Shown one piece after another: positions 25,949 through 34,846 of a stretch of DNA of 64,000 nucleotides. The stretch comes from Bog-473 sp963717455. Its GTDB lineage: Bacteria > Actinomycetota > Acidimicrobiia > Acidimicrobiales > RAAP-2. The first letter of the stretch is position 1; every line of letters begins with the position of its first letter. Position numbers and translations under genes: made by a program. The notes beneath the pieces were generated by a model. That model did no database searches and was not told the origin of the DNA. It was given only the letters and a program-made list of their open reading frames with translations. The stretch is taken from positions 4,588,001-4,652,000 of the forward strand of contig OY970336.1 in the NCBI GenBank assembly GCA_963717455.1. Direction: 5' to 3'.

Positions 25949-27366
25949 CGCGGCGCGCGGTGTGGTGAGCCGGGGGCCACCTTGGGCCAGGGCATCGCCC
26001 GCTCGGCGACCAGGGCCAGGTCGAGCAGCAGCTCCTCGCGATGGTGCCCGGCCAGCACCTGCAGCCCGACCGGAAGCCCGTCCACCAGCCCGACGGGGAT
26101 GCTCGTCGCCGGGCTGCCGTTGAGGTTCGACGGTGCCGTGAGTGCCGCGTTGTTCATGATGGCGCGGCTGAAGCCGACCTCGTGGATCAGGTCACGCCCC
26201 GGGAGCGTCGAGGGCGGCGGGCCCTCGGCGGCGAAGGCGACGTCGGGGTTGGTCGAGCAGAACACGAAGTCCGCCTGCTCGAAGAGGTCCGCCATCGCCT
26301 CGTTCAGCTGGCGTCGGTAGCGTTCGATGGAAGCCGCCCGTTCCAGGGTGAACCGCTCCCGCGCGGCGTTCAGCCCCGCCCGCATCTCGCGCGAGAGCCC
26401 GTCGATCCGATCGGGGTAGGCGTCCCCGAGATCGGCCACGAACGCAGGCTGGTTGGCCATGGCCCACTGGCCGCGTAGCGGGGGCAGTGTGGGCGCCACG
26501 GTGACCAGCCGTAGGTTGGCAGCCGCGGCCAGACGTTCGGCGGCGGCGGCCACCACTTCGGCCACCTCGTCGCGGACCTGGGCAATGCCGAGATCGACCA
26601 CGATGGCCGCCGTCTTGCCCGACAGGTCGTAGGTGCCCAGTGCGGCCTCCCATCCGCCGACCACCGGCAGGCTCAGCGGATCGCGCTGGTCGAACCCGTT
26701 GCAGCAGTCGAAGTAGCGCGCCGTGTCGCGCACCGAGCGGGTGAGGCAGCCGAGGACCGACGTCAGCGGCTCGATGCCGGCGGCGGGGCCCTTCGGGACC
26801 CGCCCGTAGGTGGCCTTGAGCCCGAACAGTCCGGCAAAGCCGGCCGGGATCCGGATGGATCCGCCCCCGTCGCTCCCGGTGGCGATAGGAAGGAGGCCCC
26901 CCGCCACCGCGGCGGCGGTACCCCCCGACGATCCGCCCGGGGTGCGCTCGGGATTCCAAGGGTTGCGCGTCGTCCCGTGCAGCTCGGTCGAGGTGCAGTT
27001 GATACCCCCGAACTCGCTCGCCGTCGTCTGCGCGGCCAGCACGGCACCCGCGGTGCGCAGGCGGGACAGCGAGGTGTCGTCGTGGTCCGAGACGCGATCC
27101 TTGAAGAGCATCGACGCCTCGGTGGAGGGCCAACCCTCGACCCGTTCGAGCTCCTTGACGCCCCAGGGGACCCCGCCGAAGGGCAACGTGACGTTGGCGT
27201 TCCGGGCCGCCTCCCGTGCCTGCTCGAAGTCAGTGAAGCTGAAGGCGTTCAGCGGCGACGCCTCGATGGCGGCGATGCAGTCGTCGAGGGCCTCGAGAGG
27301 CGACAGCTCCTTGGCCCGGAAGGCGTCGACCAGGTCCGAGGCGTCGTCGAGCCACGGCGTGCTCAT
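25945..27366 (-). CDS. Amidase (amidase signature family)
   Basis: A 473-residue amidase-signature hydrolase. The Ser-cisSer-Lys triad is present: Lys71 (GVPWGVKELERV), Ser in GGSSGGTAAAVAGG (about 146), and nucleophile Ser170 (GSDGGGSIRIPAG). The family hydrolyses amides, including in indoleacetamide and glutamyl-tRNA contexts. There are no GatB/GatC neighbours, so this is a stand-alone enzyme of unknown substrate. The start at ATG 27366 is about 60 bases from the divergent aldolase-like gene, so the two share a promoter region. Confidence 0.92.
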   Translation of the reverse strand: MSTPWLDDASDLVDAFRAKELSPLEALDDCIAAIEASPLNAFSFTDFEQAREAARNANVTLPFGGVPWGVKELERVEGWPSTEASMLFKDRVSDHDDTSLSRLRTAGAVLAAQTTASEFGGINCTSTELHGTTRNPWNPERTPGGSSGGTAAAVAGGLLPIATGSDGGGSIRIPAGFAGLFGLKATYGRVPKGPAAGIEPLTSVLGCLTRSVRDTARYFDCCNGFDQRDPLSLPVVGGWEAALGTYDLSGKTAAIVVDLGIAQVRDEVAEVVAAAAERLAAAANLRLVTVAPTLPPLRGQWAMANQPAFVADLGDAYPDRIDGLSREMRAGLNAARERFTLERAASIERYRRQLNEAMADLFEQADFVFCSTNPDVAFAAEGPPPSTLPGRDLIHEVGFSRAIMNNAALTAPSNLNGSPATSIPVGLVDGLPVGLQVLAGHHREELLLDLALVAERAMPWPKVAPGSPHRAPR

Positions 27367-27426
27367 GGCGTCGGACAGTACCCGAGCGCCCGTCACGGCG
27401 CCTCGTTGATCGCTAGCCTCCCCGCC

Positions 27427-28419
27427 GTGAGAACGGCAGAGCTGACCACCCCGGCCCTCCTCGTCGAGGCCGCCGAGCTGGAGGCCAACCTCGACACCAT
27501 GGCGCAGGCCCTGCCCGGCGACCGCATGCGGCCCCACGTCAAGGCACACAAGTGCACCGCCCTGGCGGCGCGCCAGGCGTCGCAGGGGCACACCGGGTTC
27601 ACCTGCGCCACGATGGCCGAGATGGAGGGCATGGCGCGAGCGGGCCTCGGGGAGGACCTCCTCCTGGCCAACGAGGTGGCCGACGCCACCAGGCTCGGAC
27701 TGCTGGCACGAGGCGGCGCACGGGTGACCGTCGCCGTCGATTCGGACGAGACCATCGCTGCCGCCGCCCGGGCCGGCGTCCCCGAGGTGCTGGTCGACGT
27801 CAATGTCGGGCTCCCGCGCTGTGGCTGCCGGCCCGAGGATGCGGGGCGACTGGCCGACCGGGCGCGCGCCGCCGGCCTCGCGGTGCGCGGCGTCATGGGG
27901 TACGAGGGTCACGTCGTCGGCCTGGAGGACCGGACGACCCGGACAGAGATGCTCGAGGACTCCATGGCCCGACTGATGGTCGCCCACGACCTCGTGGGCG
28001 GGGACGTGATCTCGGCGGGGGGCACGGGCACGTACGACCTGAACACGTGGGCCACAGAGATCCAGGCCGGGTCCTATGCCCTGATGGACACGGCCTACGC
28101 CAAGCTCGGCCTGCCGTTCACGCAGGCGCTCACTGTGTTGTCCACGGTGATCTCGGTGTCGGACAAGTGGGCGGTCGCCGATTGTGGCCTCAAGGCGCTC
28201 GGCATGGACCACGGAAACCCGTCCGTCGAGGGCGCCGAGGTGTGGTTCTGCTCCGACGAGCACCTGACGTTCGCCCCGCAGTCCACGCTCCGAGTGGGCG
28301 ACCGCATCCGCGTTCTCCCGGCTCACGTCGATCCGACCGTCGCGTACCACGAGCACCTGTACATCGTCGACCGCGACGAGGTGGTGGATCGCTGGGACGT
28401 CGACCTGCGCGGGTGGTGA
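27427..28419 (+). CDS. PLP-dependent D-threonine aldolase / D-serine dehydratase-like enzyme
   Basis: A 330-residue fold-type III (alanine racemase-like) enzyme. The PLP lysine is Lys39 (RPHVKAHKCTALA). The C-terminal DSD1/D-threonine aldolase domain shows VADCGLKALGMDHGNP and PAHVDPTVAYHEHLY. His300 and Asp302 are the likely metal ligands. Zn-dependent D-serine dehydratases have Cys at the second position, so His/Asp favours a D-threonine aldolase-type, divalent-metal enzyme. The GTG at 27427 begins the conserved N-terminus. It is divergent from the amidase and followed 40 bases later by a PRC-barrel gene. Confidence 0.85.
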   Translation: MRTAELTTPALLVEAAELEANLDTMAQALPGDRMRPHVKAHKCTALAARQASQGHTGFTCATMAEMEGMARAGLGEDLLLANEVADATRLGLLARGGARVTVAVDSDETIAAAARAGVPEVLVDVNVGLPRCGCRPEDAGRLADRARAAGLAVRGVMGYEGHVVGLEDRTTRTEMLEDSMARLMVAHDLVGGDVISAGGTGTYDLNTWATEIQAGSYALMDTAYAKLGLPFTQALTVLSTVISVSDKWAVADCGLKALGMDHGNPSVEGAEVWFCSDEHLTFAPQSTLRVGDRIRVLPAHVDPTVAYHEHLYIVDRDEVVDRWDVDLRGW

Positions 28420-28459
28420 CGGCAGAACACCTAGGGTTACCCGTGTCAAGGAGGTCGAA

Positions 28460-29101
28460 ATGGCAGACACCACGTTCACGATCGGGTCCGCCGCCGTATG
28501 CAGCGACGGGCCGTGCGGCGAGGTGAGCCGGGTCGTTGTGGATCCCGTGGCCAGTGAGGTCACCCATCTGGTGATCGAACCTGCGCACCGCAGCGGCCTC
28601 GGGCGGTTGGTGCCCCTCGACATGGTGGAGGCGGCTGCGGGGGAAATCTACCTCCGCTGCACCCTCGAGGAGTTCGAGAACCTGCCCCGGGCCGAGGAGA
28701 CCGACTTCCTCCCCGGTGGTAGCGGCTACCAGAATTACGCCCAGCACGAGGCGTACTACTGGCCGTACTACGGGATCGAGACATTTCCGGACCCTGCCGT
28801 CGCCAACGCCAGTGGGATCGTCACCCGCGACACCCTGCCGCCCGGGGAGGTCGGCGTGCGCCGCGGCGAGCCCGTGCACGCGAGCGACGGTGAGATCGGC
28901 AAGGTCGAGGGCCTCGTGATCGAGCCCGCCAACGGGCACGTCACCCACGTCCTCCTCCAGGAAGGGCACCTGTGGGGACGCAAGCAGGTCGCCATCCCGA
29001 TCGGCGCGATCGAGCGAATCGGTGAGGACATCACCGTCACCATGACCAAGCGCCAGATTGAGGATCTCCCTGCGGTCGACCTGGCCCGGACGGGTCCGTA
29101 G
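28460..29101 (+). CDS. PRC-barrel domain protein
   Basis: A 213-residue protein with two PRC-barrel-like halves. The first has CGEVSRVVVDPVASEVTHLV (about 17-40), the second has DGEIGKVEGLVIEPANGHVT (about 142-165). Between them is a Tyr/Pro-rich linker (YAQHEAYYWPYYGIETFPDP). AAGGAGGT lies eight bases before the ATG. PRC barrels occur in photosynthetic reaction centre H subunits, in RimM and in many small stress-associated actinobacterial proteins. There is no sign of photosynthesis or RimM here, so the function is unknown. Confidence 0.85.
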   Translation: MADTTFTIGSAAVCSDGPCGEVSRVVVDPVASEVTHLVIEPAHRSGLGRLVPLDMVEAAAGEIYLRCTLEEFENLPRAEETDFLPGGSGYQNYAQHEAYYWPYYGIETFPDPAVANASGIVTRDTLPPGEVGVRRGEPVHASDGEIGKVEGLVIEPANGHVTHVLLQEGHLWGRKQVAIPIGAIERIGEDITVTMTKRQIEDLPAVDLARTGP

Positions 29102-29118
29102 GCCGCCGCCCCGGAAGC

Positions 29119-30951
29119 TCAGGTTGCGGAGACCTCGCCGCCGTCGTCCCAGCTGTGCAGGGGCCGCAGCAGCGACGCCTTCTTGCGCTGATGACCGGAC
29201 ATCCGGCGCAAGATGTCATCGAGGACGACGATCGCGGTGTCGACGTGGGGCCCCTTGTTCAACATGACGCACTCTGCCCGTTGCGCCATCGCGGCGTCGG
29301 TGACCTCCGCCCGCGAGGGCTGCCCGGTGCGAGCCAGGTGGTCGAGCACCTCGGTCGCCCAGATCACGGGGAGATGAGCCGCCTCGCACACCCAGAGGAT
29401 CTCCTCCTGCATCTCGGCGAGCCGCTCGTACCCCGCCTCCACCGCCAGATCACCGCGGGCGATCATCACACCCACCAGCGGTGAGCGCATCGCGTGCAGC
29501 AGGATCTCGGGCAGCCGGCCGAATGCGGCACCCGTCTCGATCTTGAGGATCAGGCCGAGCTCCTGCGCTCCGACCGAGCGAAGGTAGGCATGCATCGTGT
29601 CCACGTCGTGCTCGTGACGGAGGAACGAAATGGCCACCATGTCGGCGTGTGCCGCTGCCACCCGGAGGAGCGGCAGGTCCGCGTCGGTCACCGCGTCGGT
29701 GGGAAGATCCGCCTCGGGGATGTTGATCCCCTTCTCCGCACGCAGCTTCGAGCCACGCGGTGAGGCCGTCACGATGCGCAGGTCGATCTCGCCGGGGCGG
29801 ACCTGCTCGACGACGCCCGCCAGCTTCCCGTCGTCCAGCACGACGTGGTGGCCCGGACGCGCCGCCTCGAACGCGGCCGGCAGCGTGCAGCCGATGCGGG
29901 CCATCCCCGGCTGGCCGTGGCTCCAGGGCTCGGCAGGGGCGAGCCCCGCCGTCAGGCGGAGCCCATCCCCCGGGCACAGCACGTGATACTGGGGCTGGGC
30001 GGGGACCGCGCCCACCACGGTGACGTCGCCGGCGCAGTCGAGCTCGGCGCCGGTCTCGATGTAGGTGGTGTCCCAGACCTCGGCGGTCGCCCGCCCTGGC
30101 TCGCAGGCAACGACACGGAGGCGTCGGCGCGCGCCTCTGGTGTCGGCCAGCTCGATCTGGTCCACCGGACCCCGGCGCGCCAGCCATGCGGCATCCACCG
30201 GGAGCGCAGGGGCTTCCTCGCCCCGGGGCAGCACCCCGCCGACGAGCGTGACCCGGGCAGGCGCGACGGCCACGCCCCGCAGGTCCCGCCGGGGCCGCAG
30301 GCGGATGACGCGGGGACCCTCGACGAGGGGGCCCGTCCGCATCTTGGGCCCGGGCAGATCCACGGAGATCCGGCACGGCCGGGCCACCTCGTCGGACGCC
30401 TTGCGGACGTTCCGGGCCATCTGCTCCCACGCCCCGGGGCCGTCGTGCGCGCCGTTGATCCTCGCCACGTCCATCCCCGACGAGACAAGATGGCGGACCA
30501 GCTCGTAGTCGGCGGCGGCCTCGCTCGGGAGCGTCACCATGACACGCGGCACCCTCCCGTGCGGGCGGGGGCCGAACAGGGCGTCGGTGTTGTGGTCGAG
30601 CGCGGCGCGGCCGGCCGTGAAGCTCAGGGCCGGCGGGACGGGCACGGGCGGTGTGCCCGGGTCCAAGGCAGAGCGCACGCTCTCGATGGTCGCGAGGACA
30701 TGCGGCTCGCAGCGGCCCAATGACGACAGGCCGCGTTCACCGAGCCCACGTTGCAACGACCGTACGTCACACCGGCGCAGCGCCAGGTAGTGCATCAGGT
30801 TCGCGGCGTCCGCCCGGTGGTCCGGATGGACCAGTGCGATCTCCTCGGCGTGGCGCGACTCCCGCCTGGACATCGCCTGCTCGAGATCCGCCAGATCGTC
30901 CGCGAGCGCCCGGCGCTGGTCATCGTGAGCGGGGTTGGCCGTGCCTCCCAT
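29119..30951 (-). CDS. Atypical pyruvate kinase-like protein
   Basis: A 610-residue protein with the pyruvate kinase barrel split over motifs MDVARINGAHDGP, ISVDLPGPKMRTG, LILKIETGAAFGRLPEIL, MIARGDLAVEAG and PSRAEVTDAAMAQRAECVML. An N-terminal extension of about 130 helical residues is unusual. The segment around the B-domain is long, and the C-terminal allosteric domain is missing: the protein ends about 50 residues after the barrel. The usual VMLSGET is VMLNKGPH. It may act on phosphoenolpyruvate or be a paralog with another role. Hsp20 lies 52 bases upstream on the same strand. Confidence 0.8.
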   Translation of the reverse strand: MGGTANPAHDDQRRALADDLADLEQAMSRRESRHAEEIALVHPDHRADAANLMHYLALRRCDVRSLQRGLGERGLSSLGRCEPHVLATIESVRSALDPGTPPVPVPPALSFTAGRAALDHNTDALFGPRPHGRVPRVMVTLPSEAAADYELVRHLVSSGMDVARINGAHDGPGAWEQMARNVRKASDEVARPCRISVDLPGPKMRTGPLVEGPRVIRLRPRRDLRGVAVAPARVTLVGGVLPRGEEAPALPVDAAWLARRGPVDQIELADTRGARRRLRVVACEPGRATAEVWDTTYIETGAELDCAGDVTVVGAVPAQPQYHVLCPGDGLRLTAGLAPAEPWSHGQPGMARIGCTLPAAFEAARPGHHVVLDDGKLAGVVEQVRPGEIDLRIVTASPRGSKLRAEKGINIPEADLPTDAVTDADLPLLRVAAAHADMVAISFLRHEHDVDTMHAYLRSVGAQELGLILKIETGAAFGRLPEILLHAMRSPLVGVMIARGDLAVEAGYERLAEMQEEILWVCEAAHLPVIWATEVLDHLARTGQPSRAEVTDAAMAQRAECVMLNKGPHVDTAIVVLDDILRRMSGHQRKKASLLRPLHSWDDGGEVSAT

Positions 30952-31003
30952 GCGCGTGCCCTCGGCTCGGGCCCCCGTGCGGGGACCCGATCGACCCGGT
31001 CGG

Positions 31004-31477
31004 CTAGCCCTTGCCGACCGGGATCTTGGTCGCGGCTGGTGCCGGGGTCTCGACGACCATGGGCACCCGAACCTCGAGGATCCCGTCCTTGTAGCCAGCG
31101 TTCACGTCCTTCTCCGTCGTCCCGGCAGGAACGAGAAGGTCGCGGCGAAACGATCCGTACCGCAGCTCACGCCGGGTGTAGTCACGCTCCTTGGTCTCCT
31201 CTTCCTCTCGACGATGCGCCTCGATGTGCAGCACGTCCCCGTCGAGCGAAATCTCGACGTCCTTTTCGGGGTCGATTCCCCCGATCTCGACCTTCACCAC
31301 CAGCGTGCCGTCCTCTGTGAACTCGTCGGCCCGGATGGTGTCGAGTCCTTCGGGGACGACGACAAAGGGGCGACGGAACATGGCCGGCCAGTCACCGAAG
31401 AAGGTCTCGAAGAGGTCCGACGGGCGCCGCTCCACCACAGCATCGCCGTTCTTACCGTGCTTGATCATGAGTGCCAT
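31004..31477 (-). CDS. hsp20: Hsp20/alpha-crystallin family small heat-shock protein
   Basis: A 157-residue small heat-shock protein. The alpha-crystallin domain spans about residues 50-140 with VKVEIGGIDPEKDVEISLDG and the A-x-x-x-n-GvL-type signature as YKDGILEVRVP. A C-terminal IPV motif (TKIPVGKG) is the I-x-I/V type that binds neighbouring subunits. It acts as an ATP-independent holdase in the cytosol. The ATG at 31477 is preceded by AAAGGAGAG. It is possibly co-transcribed with the pyruvate kinase-like gene downstream. Confidence 0.93.
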   Translation of the reverse strand: MALMIKHGKNGDAVVERRPSDLFETFFGDWPAMFRRPFVVVPEGLDTIRADEFTEDGTLVVKVEIGGIDPEKDVEISLDGDVLHIEAHRREEEETKERDYTRRELRYGSFRRDLLVPAGTTEKDVNAGYKDGILEVRVPMVVETPAPAATKIPVGKG

Positions 31478-31564
31478 TTCGCTCTCCTTTCATCCGTCCC
31501 ACCTGCAGCTTCGGACGAACGACCGGACCCCGGTAGGGCCGGATGTCACTTCGGGGATGATGCC

Positions 31565-32805
31565 TTACGCGGGTGCATCGGGGAAGTCCCGCATGGTCCG
31601 CATGGGCGACGTGAGCAGCCAGATCCCGGCCACGGCCTCCCCTGCCGCGCCGATCCACAGGGTCGGTCGCAATCCGACGATCGAGCCCAGCACCCCCCCC
31701 GGTGAGTGCGCCGATGGGCAGCACCCCCCACACGACGAAGCGCATGGTGGCGTTCATGCGGCCGAGCAGCCGGTCCGGGCACAGTCGCTGGCGGAAGCTC
31801 ACCTGGTTCACGTTGTAGACGACGGCCGAGAAGGAGACGATGAACATGCCTGCTCCGAACCAGAGCAGCCCTGCACCGGGCATGGTCAAGGGGATCAACA
31901 ACGCTCCGGCACTGCCGGCGATGCCGATGACAGTGGCCCGTGCCCCGCCGAAGCGACAGCGCGATCGGTCCGGCGGCCAGCGCCCCCACCACGCCCCCGA
32001 CACCCCCCATGGTGAAGAGGAGGCCGATCACACCCGGCGAGGCGTGCACAGAGCGCACCAGGAAGACGATCTCGACCGCCGCCGCGATGCCACTGAACAG
32101 GTTGGAGGTGGCGGTCGTGGCCGCGATGGCGCGCAGCAGCGTGTCGCCGAAGACGAAGCGCAGCCCCTCGTCGATGTCGTGGAGGAGCTTCGGGTGCCCA
32201 TTCTCCGGCACCGCCGGCTTCGGCTCGGGGCGGCGGATGGCGCCCACGGCGGCGGCCGAGGCGAGAAAGCTCACCGAGTCCACGGCCACGGCCGCCGAGC
32301 TGCCGATCGCCTGAACGAGACCGCCGGCAATGCTCGGGCCCGCCACCGCGGCGACCTGCGCGCTGCCGGTCAACTTCGCGTTGCCTTCGACCAGGTGCTC
32401 CCGCCCGACGAGCGCGGGAAGGTAGGACTGATAGGCGACGTCGAAGAACACGGTGAGGATGCCGCTGGTCAGTGTGACGACGAACAGCTGGACCAGGGTG
32501 AGCCCACCGACGGAGTAGGCGACCGGGACCGAGCCGAGCGCAAGCACCCGACCGAGGTCGGCGCCGATCATGACCCGGCGTCGACGTACACGATCGACCC
32601 AGACGCCCGCCGGGAGCCCGACGAACAGGAAGGCCGCCGTCGATGCCGCCGTGAGCAACCCCATCTCGAACGGGGTGGCGTGCAACGTGCGCACCGCCAG
32701 CAGCGGAATGGCGAGGAGGCTGACCTGCGATCCGAGCTCGCTCACGGTCTCGCCGCCCCAGAGCAGTCGGAAGTCGCGGTGCCGCAGCAACACCCCCTTC
32801 GCCAT
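31565..32805 (-). pseudogene. MFS transporter, disrupted by two apparent +1 frameshifts
   Basis: From ATG 32805 the frame encodes the N-terminal half of an MFS exporter (FRLLWGGETVSELGSQVSLL, VGLPAGVWVDRVRRRRVM). Near 31952-31960 homology jumps frame (IAL then RFGGARATVIGIAG). At a run of eight C at 31693-31700 it jumps again (LTGG to VLGSIVGLRPTLWIG), ending at TAA 31565-31567. Removing one base at each site would restore about 412 residues. Homopolymer and repeat slippage, decay and assembly error are all possible. The family resembles actinobacterial enterobactin/macrolide-type exporters. Confidence 0.8.
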
Positions 32806-32945
32806 CGGCGGACCCTAACGCGACGGCGCCACGCGACCCGGTGGGGACAGGCTCACAGCTGCACTCCTGGTTGCGGCGTAGTCTGACGACGACGGAGGGC
32901 GCGGCGGTGGGTGTCGCGTCGCGCCACTGGGGGTAGCTCTCGACG

Positions 32946-33731
32946 ATGCCGGTGTTGATCGGGACGTCCGGATGGCAGTACGCCGACTGGCGCGGGCGCT
33001 TCTACCCGCGGCGCATGCCACAGCAGCAGTGGCTCGGGCACTACGCCGAGCACTTCCGCACCGTCGAGGTGAACAATGCCTTCTACAGGCTGCCCGAGGC
33101 CGACACCTTCACACGATGGCGGGAAGCGACACCCGCCGACTTCGTCATCGGGGTCAAGGCCAGCCGCTACCTCACGCACGTGCGCCGGCTGAAGGATCCA
33201 GCCGAACCGGTCGGGCGGCTGCTGAACCGGGCCCAGCACCTGGGCGACAAGCTCGGGCCGATCCTCCTGCAGCTGCCGCCCAATTTCCGGGCCGACCTTC
33301 CCGCGCTGCGAGCGACGCTGGAGGCGTTCCCACGGACGGTGCGCGTCGCGTTCGAGCCGCGGCACGAGTCGTGGCACGCCGACGCGACCTTCGAGCTCTT
33401 GGAGGAATTCGGCGGCGCCTTCTGTCTGAGCGACACGCCCGGTCGCAGGAGCCCGATCCGACGGACGGCCGGCTGGGGGTATCTCCGCTTCCACGAGGGC
33501 AGGGCGACGCCGGCCCCGTGCTACGGACGTACGGCACTCGCGACCTGGGCGCGCCGGTTGGCCGAACTGTGGGGCGGGGACGACGACGTCTATGTGTACT
33601 TCAACAACGACCGGGGCGGCTGCGCCGTCCATGATGCCCACCGCTTCTCGTTGGCCGTCACCCAGGCGGGACTCGTGCCGACCCGTGTGCCGAGCGCCCG
33701 TCAGGCGTCCCTCACGCCGAGGGACGCCTGA
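32946..33731 (+). CDS. DUF72 (YecE-like) family protein
   Basis: A 261-residue DUF72 protein. The family start VLIGTSGWQYADWRGRFYP, the motif FRTVEVNNAFYRLP, KASRYLTHVRRLKDP and YVYFNNDRGGCAVHDA are all present. The fold is a TIM barrel; the function is unknown in general. It is divergent from the MFS gene. The last 30 bases of the coding sequence form the left arm of a strong hairpin. Confidence 0.92.
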   Translation: MPVLIGTSGWQYADWRGRFYPRRMPQQQWLGHYAEHFRTVEVNNAFYRLPEADTFTRWREATPADFVIGVKASRYLTHVRRLKDPAEPVGRLLNRAQHLGDKLGPILLQLPPNFRADLPALRATLEAFPRTVRVAFEPRHESWHADATFELLEEFGGAFCLSDTPGRRSPIRRTAGWGYLRFHEGRATPAPCYGRTALATWARRLAELWGGDDDVYVYFNNDRGGCAVHDAHRFSLAVTQAGLVPTRVPSARQASLTPRDA

Positions 33732-33733
33732 CG
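33699..33733 (+). terminator. 14-bp perfect hairpin at the DUF72 stop codon
   Basis: CGTCAGGCGTCCCT (33699-33712) and AGGGACGCCTGACG (33720-33733) are perfectly complementary, with a 7-base loop. The stem includes the stop codon of the DUF72 gene. A following TCCTCCC is only weakly T-rich. Confidence 0.7.
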
Positions 33734-33765
33734 TCCTCCCGGCGTGGCTGGGATAGACCGGTGCG

Positions 33766-34533
33766 GTGCGGCGACAGGCCCTTGTCCTCGGTGGCGCAGC
33801 GGTCGCGTTGTGCGCGTGGTGCGGATGGGTCAGCGTCTACCACCGGTCCACGGGGCCCGCAGAGACCACGTGGGCCTTCTCGCTCGCTGCGGTGCTGGTG
33901 GTCGACCTCGCCCTGTGGCGGGGCAGCCGCCGGATGCGGTTCGGCTGGCGCCTCCAACCCGTTGCCGACCCGTGGCCACGGCCGGGGCAGGGTGGAAGGA
34001 GGCTGGCCCTTCGGGGCCTGGCGCCGTGGATCGTGCTGTTCGCGGTGGCGCTCGCCTGGGACGTGCTCGGCCTCGACACTGCCCCGCACGAGTACCACCT
34101 GACGATCAGCGCGCTGGCACAGGCGTACCGGCCGCTCAATGCCGCCCTCCTCCTGGTGTGGATGTTGGTCGGGATCGGCTACGAGGCAGCCCGGGCGAGG
34201 GCGCCCATCGGAACTGAGGGTACCCCGACTTCGCCGGTCAAGGCGGACCCCGAGACACCGGCACCGGGCACCGTCCTCGGCGCGGGCGTCGTGACCCTCG
34301 GCGGCCACCCCGTCGTCCCGGGACTGCTCCTTCCGTCGAGCCCCGCGGCAGGAGTTGCCTTCTGGACAGCGGTACCGATCGCCGCTCTGCTCGTGGATCT
34401 GGCGGCGAGACGATCACACGGCCGGGTGGCGAGCGCCGAGGAGCTTGCCCGCTTCATCTCCACCCCGCTGGTCGCGAACGTCGCTCTCATCGCCGTTTGG
34501 GTGTTCGCGGGATATCACCTCTTCGCGCGCTGA
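33766..34533 (+). CDS. Membrane protein of unknown function
   Basis: A 255-residue protein with about six hydrophobic segments, for example ALVLGGAAVALCAWCGWVSV, TTWAFSLAAVLVVDLALW, APWIVLFAVALAWDVLGL, LNAALLLVWMLVGIGYEA and LVANVALIAVWVFAGYHLF. A soluble Pro-rich loop lies between them. The motif DTAPHEYHLTISAL is reminiscent of small actinobacterial DUF6186-like membrane proteins, but no family is certain. It starts at GTG 33766, 35 bases after DUF72, with a terminator in between. Confidence 0.7.
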   Translation: MRRQALVLGGAAVALCAWCGWVSVYHRSTGPAETTWAFSLAAVLVVDLALWRGSRRMRFGWRLQPVADPWPRPGQGGRRLALRGLAPWIVLFAVALAWDVLGLDTAPHEYHLTISALAQAYRPLNAALLLVWMLVGIGYEAARARAPIGTEGTPTSPVKADPETPAPGTVLGAGVVTLGGHPVVPGLLLPSSPAAGVAFWTAVPIAALLVDLAARRSHGRVASAEELARFISTPLVANVALIAVWVFAGYHLFAR

Positions 34534-34846
34534 CCCGAAGGCGGCGGAACGACCCAGGGTTTGGCGTCCCCGACGGAACTGGTCACACCCTCCTGGCTGG
34601 CTGGACTGGGGATATGCGCCATGTTGGTCTGAGCGGCGGCGACCTACGGGCGCCGGGCGGCTCGCCGCCGGGTCGGAACCGGGACCGATCAGACGCCGTT
34701 CGAACTCCCGTCGAAGCGTGAGCGGCGGGGCCAATTTCGCCAGGGATGAGAGGCGTGGCCTTCGTCGGCTCCTCGGGTTTCGGCGGGATCGGCAGCAACG
34801 TCGGTACGGCGCGACTCTCCACACGGCGGCGCGTTACCGTGCGAGC
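34534..34846. other. Intergenic region, no gene seen
   Basis: About 310 bases between the membrane protein and the large regulator. Open frames running through it read as low-complexity Arg/Gly/Ser peptides and lack a plausible start. It presumably holds the regulator promoter; no operator was recognised. Confidence 0.55.
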
